From: an uncultured Eubacteriales bacterium
GTDB taxonomy: Bacteria > Bacillota > Clostridia > Lachnospirales > Anaerotignaceae
NCBI GenBank assembly: GCA_959604475.1
Contig: CAUHBX010000011.1
Span: 1 to 10,954 of the forward strand
Direction of reading: 5' to 3'
DNA: 10,954 nt
Shown: piece after piece, positions 10,672-10,954 of the stretch
How the letters are laid out: each line of letters opens with the position of its first letter
Numbering within the stretch: the stretch's first letter is position 1
Notes under the pieces: generated by a model
The model's database searches: none
The model's input: only the letters and a program-made list of their open reading frames with translations
Told to the model about the DNA's origin: nothing
Position numbers and translations under genes: made by a program

Positions 10672-10954
10672 ATCATAGACAGGATAACAGAGATTAAAAA
10701 CCGTGTGCAGCTGATTGACGTGCTTCAGGATGCAGGGATAAAGCTTATTAAAAATATGGCCTGCTGCCCGTTCCACAGCGAGAAAACGCCTTCATTCTCT
10801 GTAAAGAATAACCGGTATAAATGCTTCAGCTGCGGCGAGGGCGGGGACGTAATAGACTTTGTCAGCAGGTATTATAACATATCCCCCATAGAAGCGGAAA
10901 AGAAGCTGGATAATGATTATAACCTTGGGTTATTCCATGAATTGAGCGCTGAAG
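10672..10954 (+). CDS. CHC2 zinc-finger DNA primase, N-terminal part (cut by window edge)
   Basis: Frame open to the right edge, 94 residues seen. After IDRITEIKNRVQLIDVLQ comes a CHC2-type zinc finger: C32-P-F-H35 (ACCPFHSEKTPSFSV) and C51-F-S-C54 (YKCFSCGEGGDVIDF). Family role: DnaG-type primase that lays RNA primers at the fork. The rest (TOPRIM domain) is outside. The ribosome site GGAGGTG (10662-10668) lies ahead of ATC at 10672, and no ATG, GTG or TTG in frame has a proper site: GTG 10666 lies inside it and TTG 10660 before it. Family starts resemble M-x-D-x-I-x-E-I-K, which fits ATC 10672. It follows the iteron block, with the helicase on the other side. Confidence 0.88.
   Translation, partial: MIDRITEIKNRVQLIDVLQDAGIKLIKNMACCPFHSEKTPSFSVKNNRYKCFSCGEGGDVIDFVSRYYNISPIEAEKKLDNDYNLGLFHELSAE

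Noticed and set aside
1..10954. tRNA or rRNA genes
   Set aside because: No cloverleaf or rRNA-like sequence was noticed by eye; a covariance-model scan was not possible here.

Overview
The window looks like the left end of a temperate phage (prophage) or closely related integrative element of a Firmicute, most likely a Clostridia member. The reasons are the AT-leaning sequence with heavy ATA/AGA/AGG codon use, the strong AGGAGG-type ribosome binding sites, and the order integrase, divergent repressor switch, small early genes, recombination/replication module. No host marker gene is present, so genus cannot be named.

Left part (1-3750), lysogeny and accessory region. The 5' end of a tyrosine-type integrase gene reads leftward off the window. 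It is followed by a promoter-hairpin-terminator unit, a small HTH protein (423-689), a large leftward gene for a membrane-anchored Mrr-like nuclease with a hendecad coiled coil (727-2595), a divergent XRE regulator (2721-2921) and a 35-residue protein with its own promoter and terminator (3262-3369). The leftward CI-like repressor (3385-3747) meets that small gene tail to tail on a shared hairpin. Two very good sigma-A promoters sit back to back at 3771-3799 (leftward, repressor) and 3833-3861 (rightward, early genes). They form the genetic switch.

Middle part (3860-6370), early small genes: two HTH proteins (Cro-like at 4907, MerR/excisionase-like at 5137), two small membrane proteins, a coiled-coil protein, a Cys-rich 45-residue protein and several unknowns. 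Most are tightly packed or overlapping. One leftward gene interrupts them: a stand-alone Cas2-like protein (4539-4805) with no CRISPR array or other cas gene nearby.

Right part (6371-10954), recombination and replication: a zinc-ribbon phage protein, a PD-(D/E)XK nuclease with a four-cysteine set, SSB, an ERCC4-type nuclease, a DUF927-like P-loop helicase, a 300-base iteron-rich non-coding block that is the best candidate replication origin, and the start of a CHC2 zinc-finger (DnaG-type) primase that runs off the right edge. Together these would process ends, coat single strands, open the origin and prime synthesis.

The items most worth a second look are the membrane-anchored coiled-coil nuclease with its divergent XRE regulator and palindromic intergenic region, the orphan Cas2-like gene, the iteron block, an SSB-like tail on the helicase, and two genes whose ribosome binding sites point to an ATC codon rather than a usual start.
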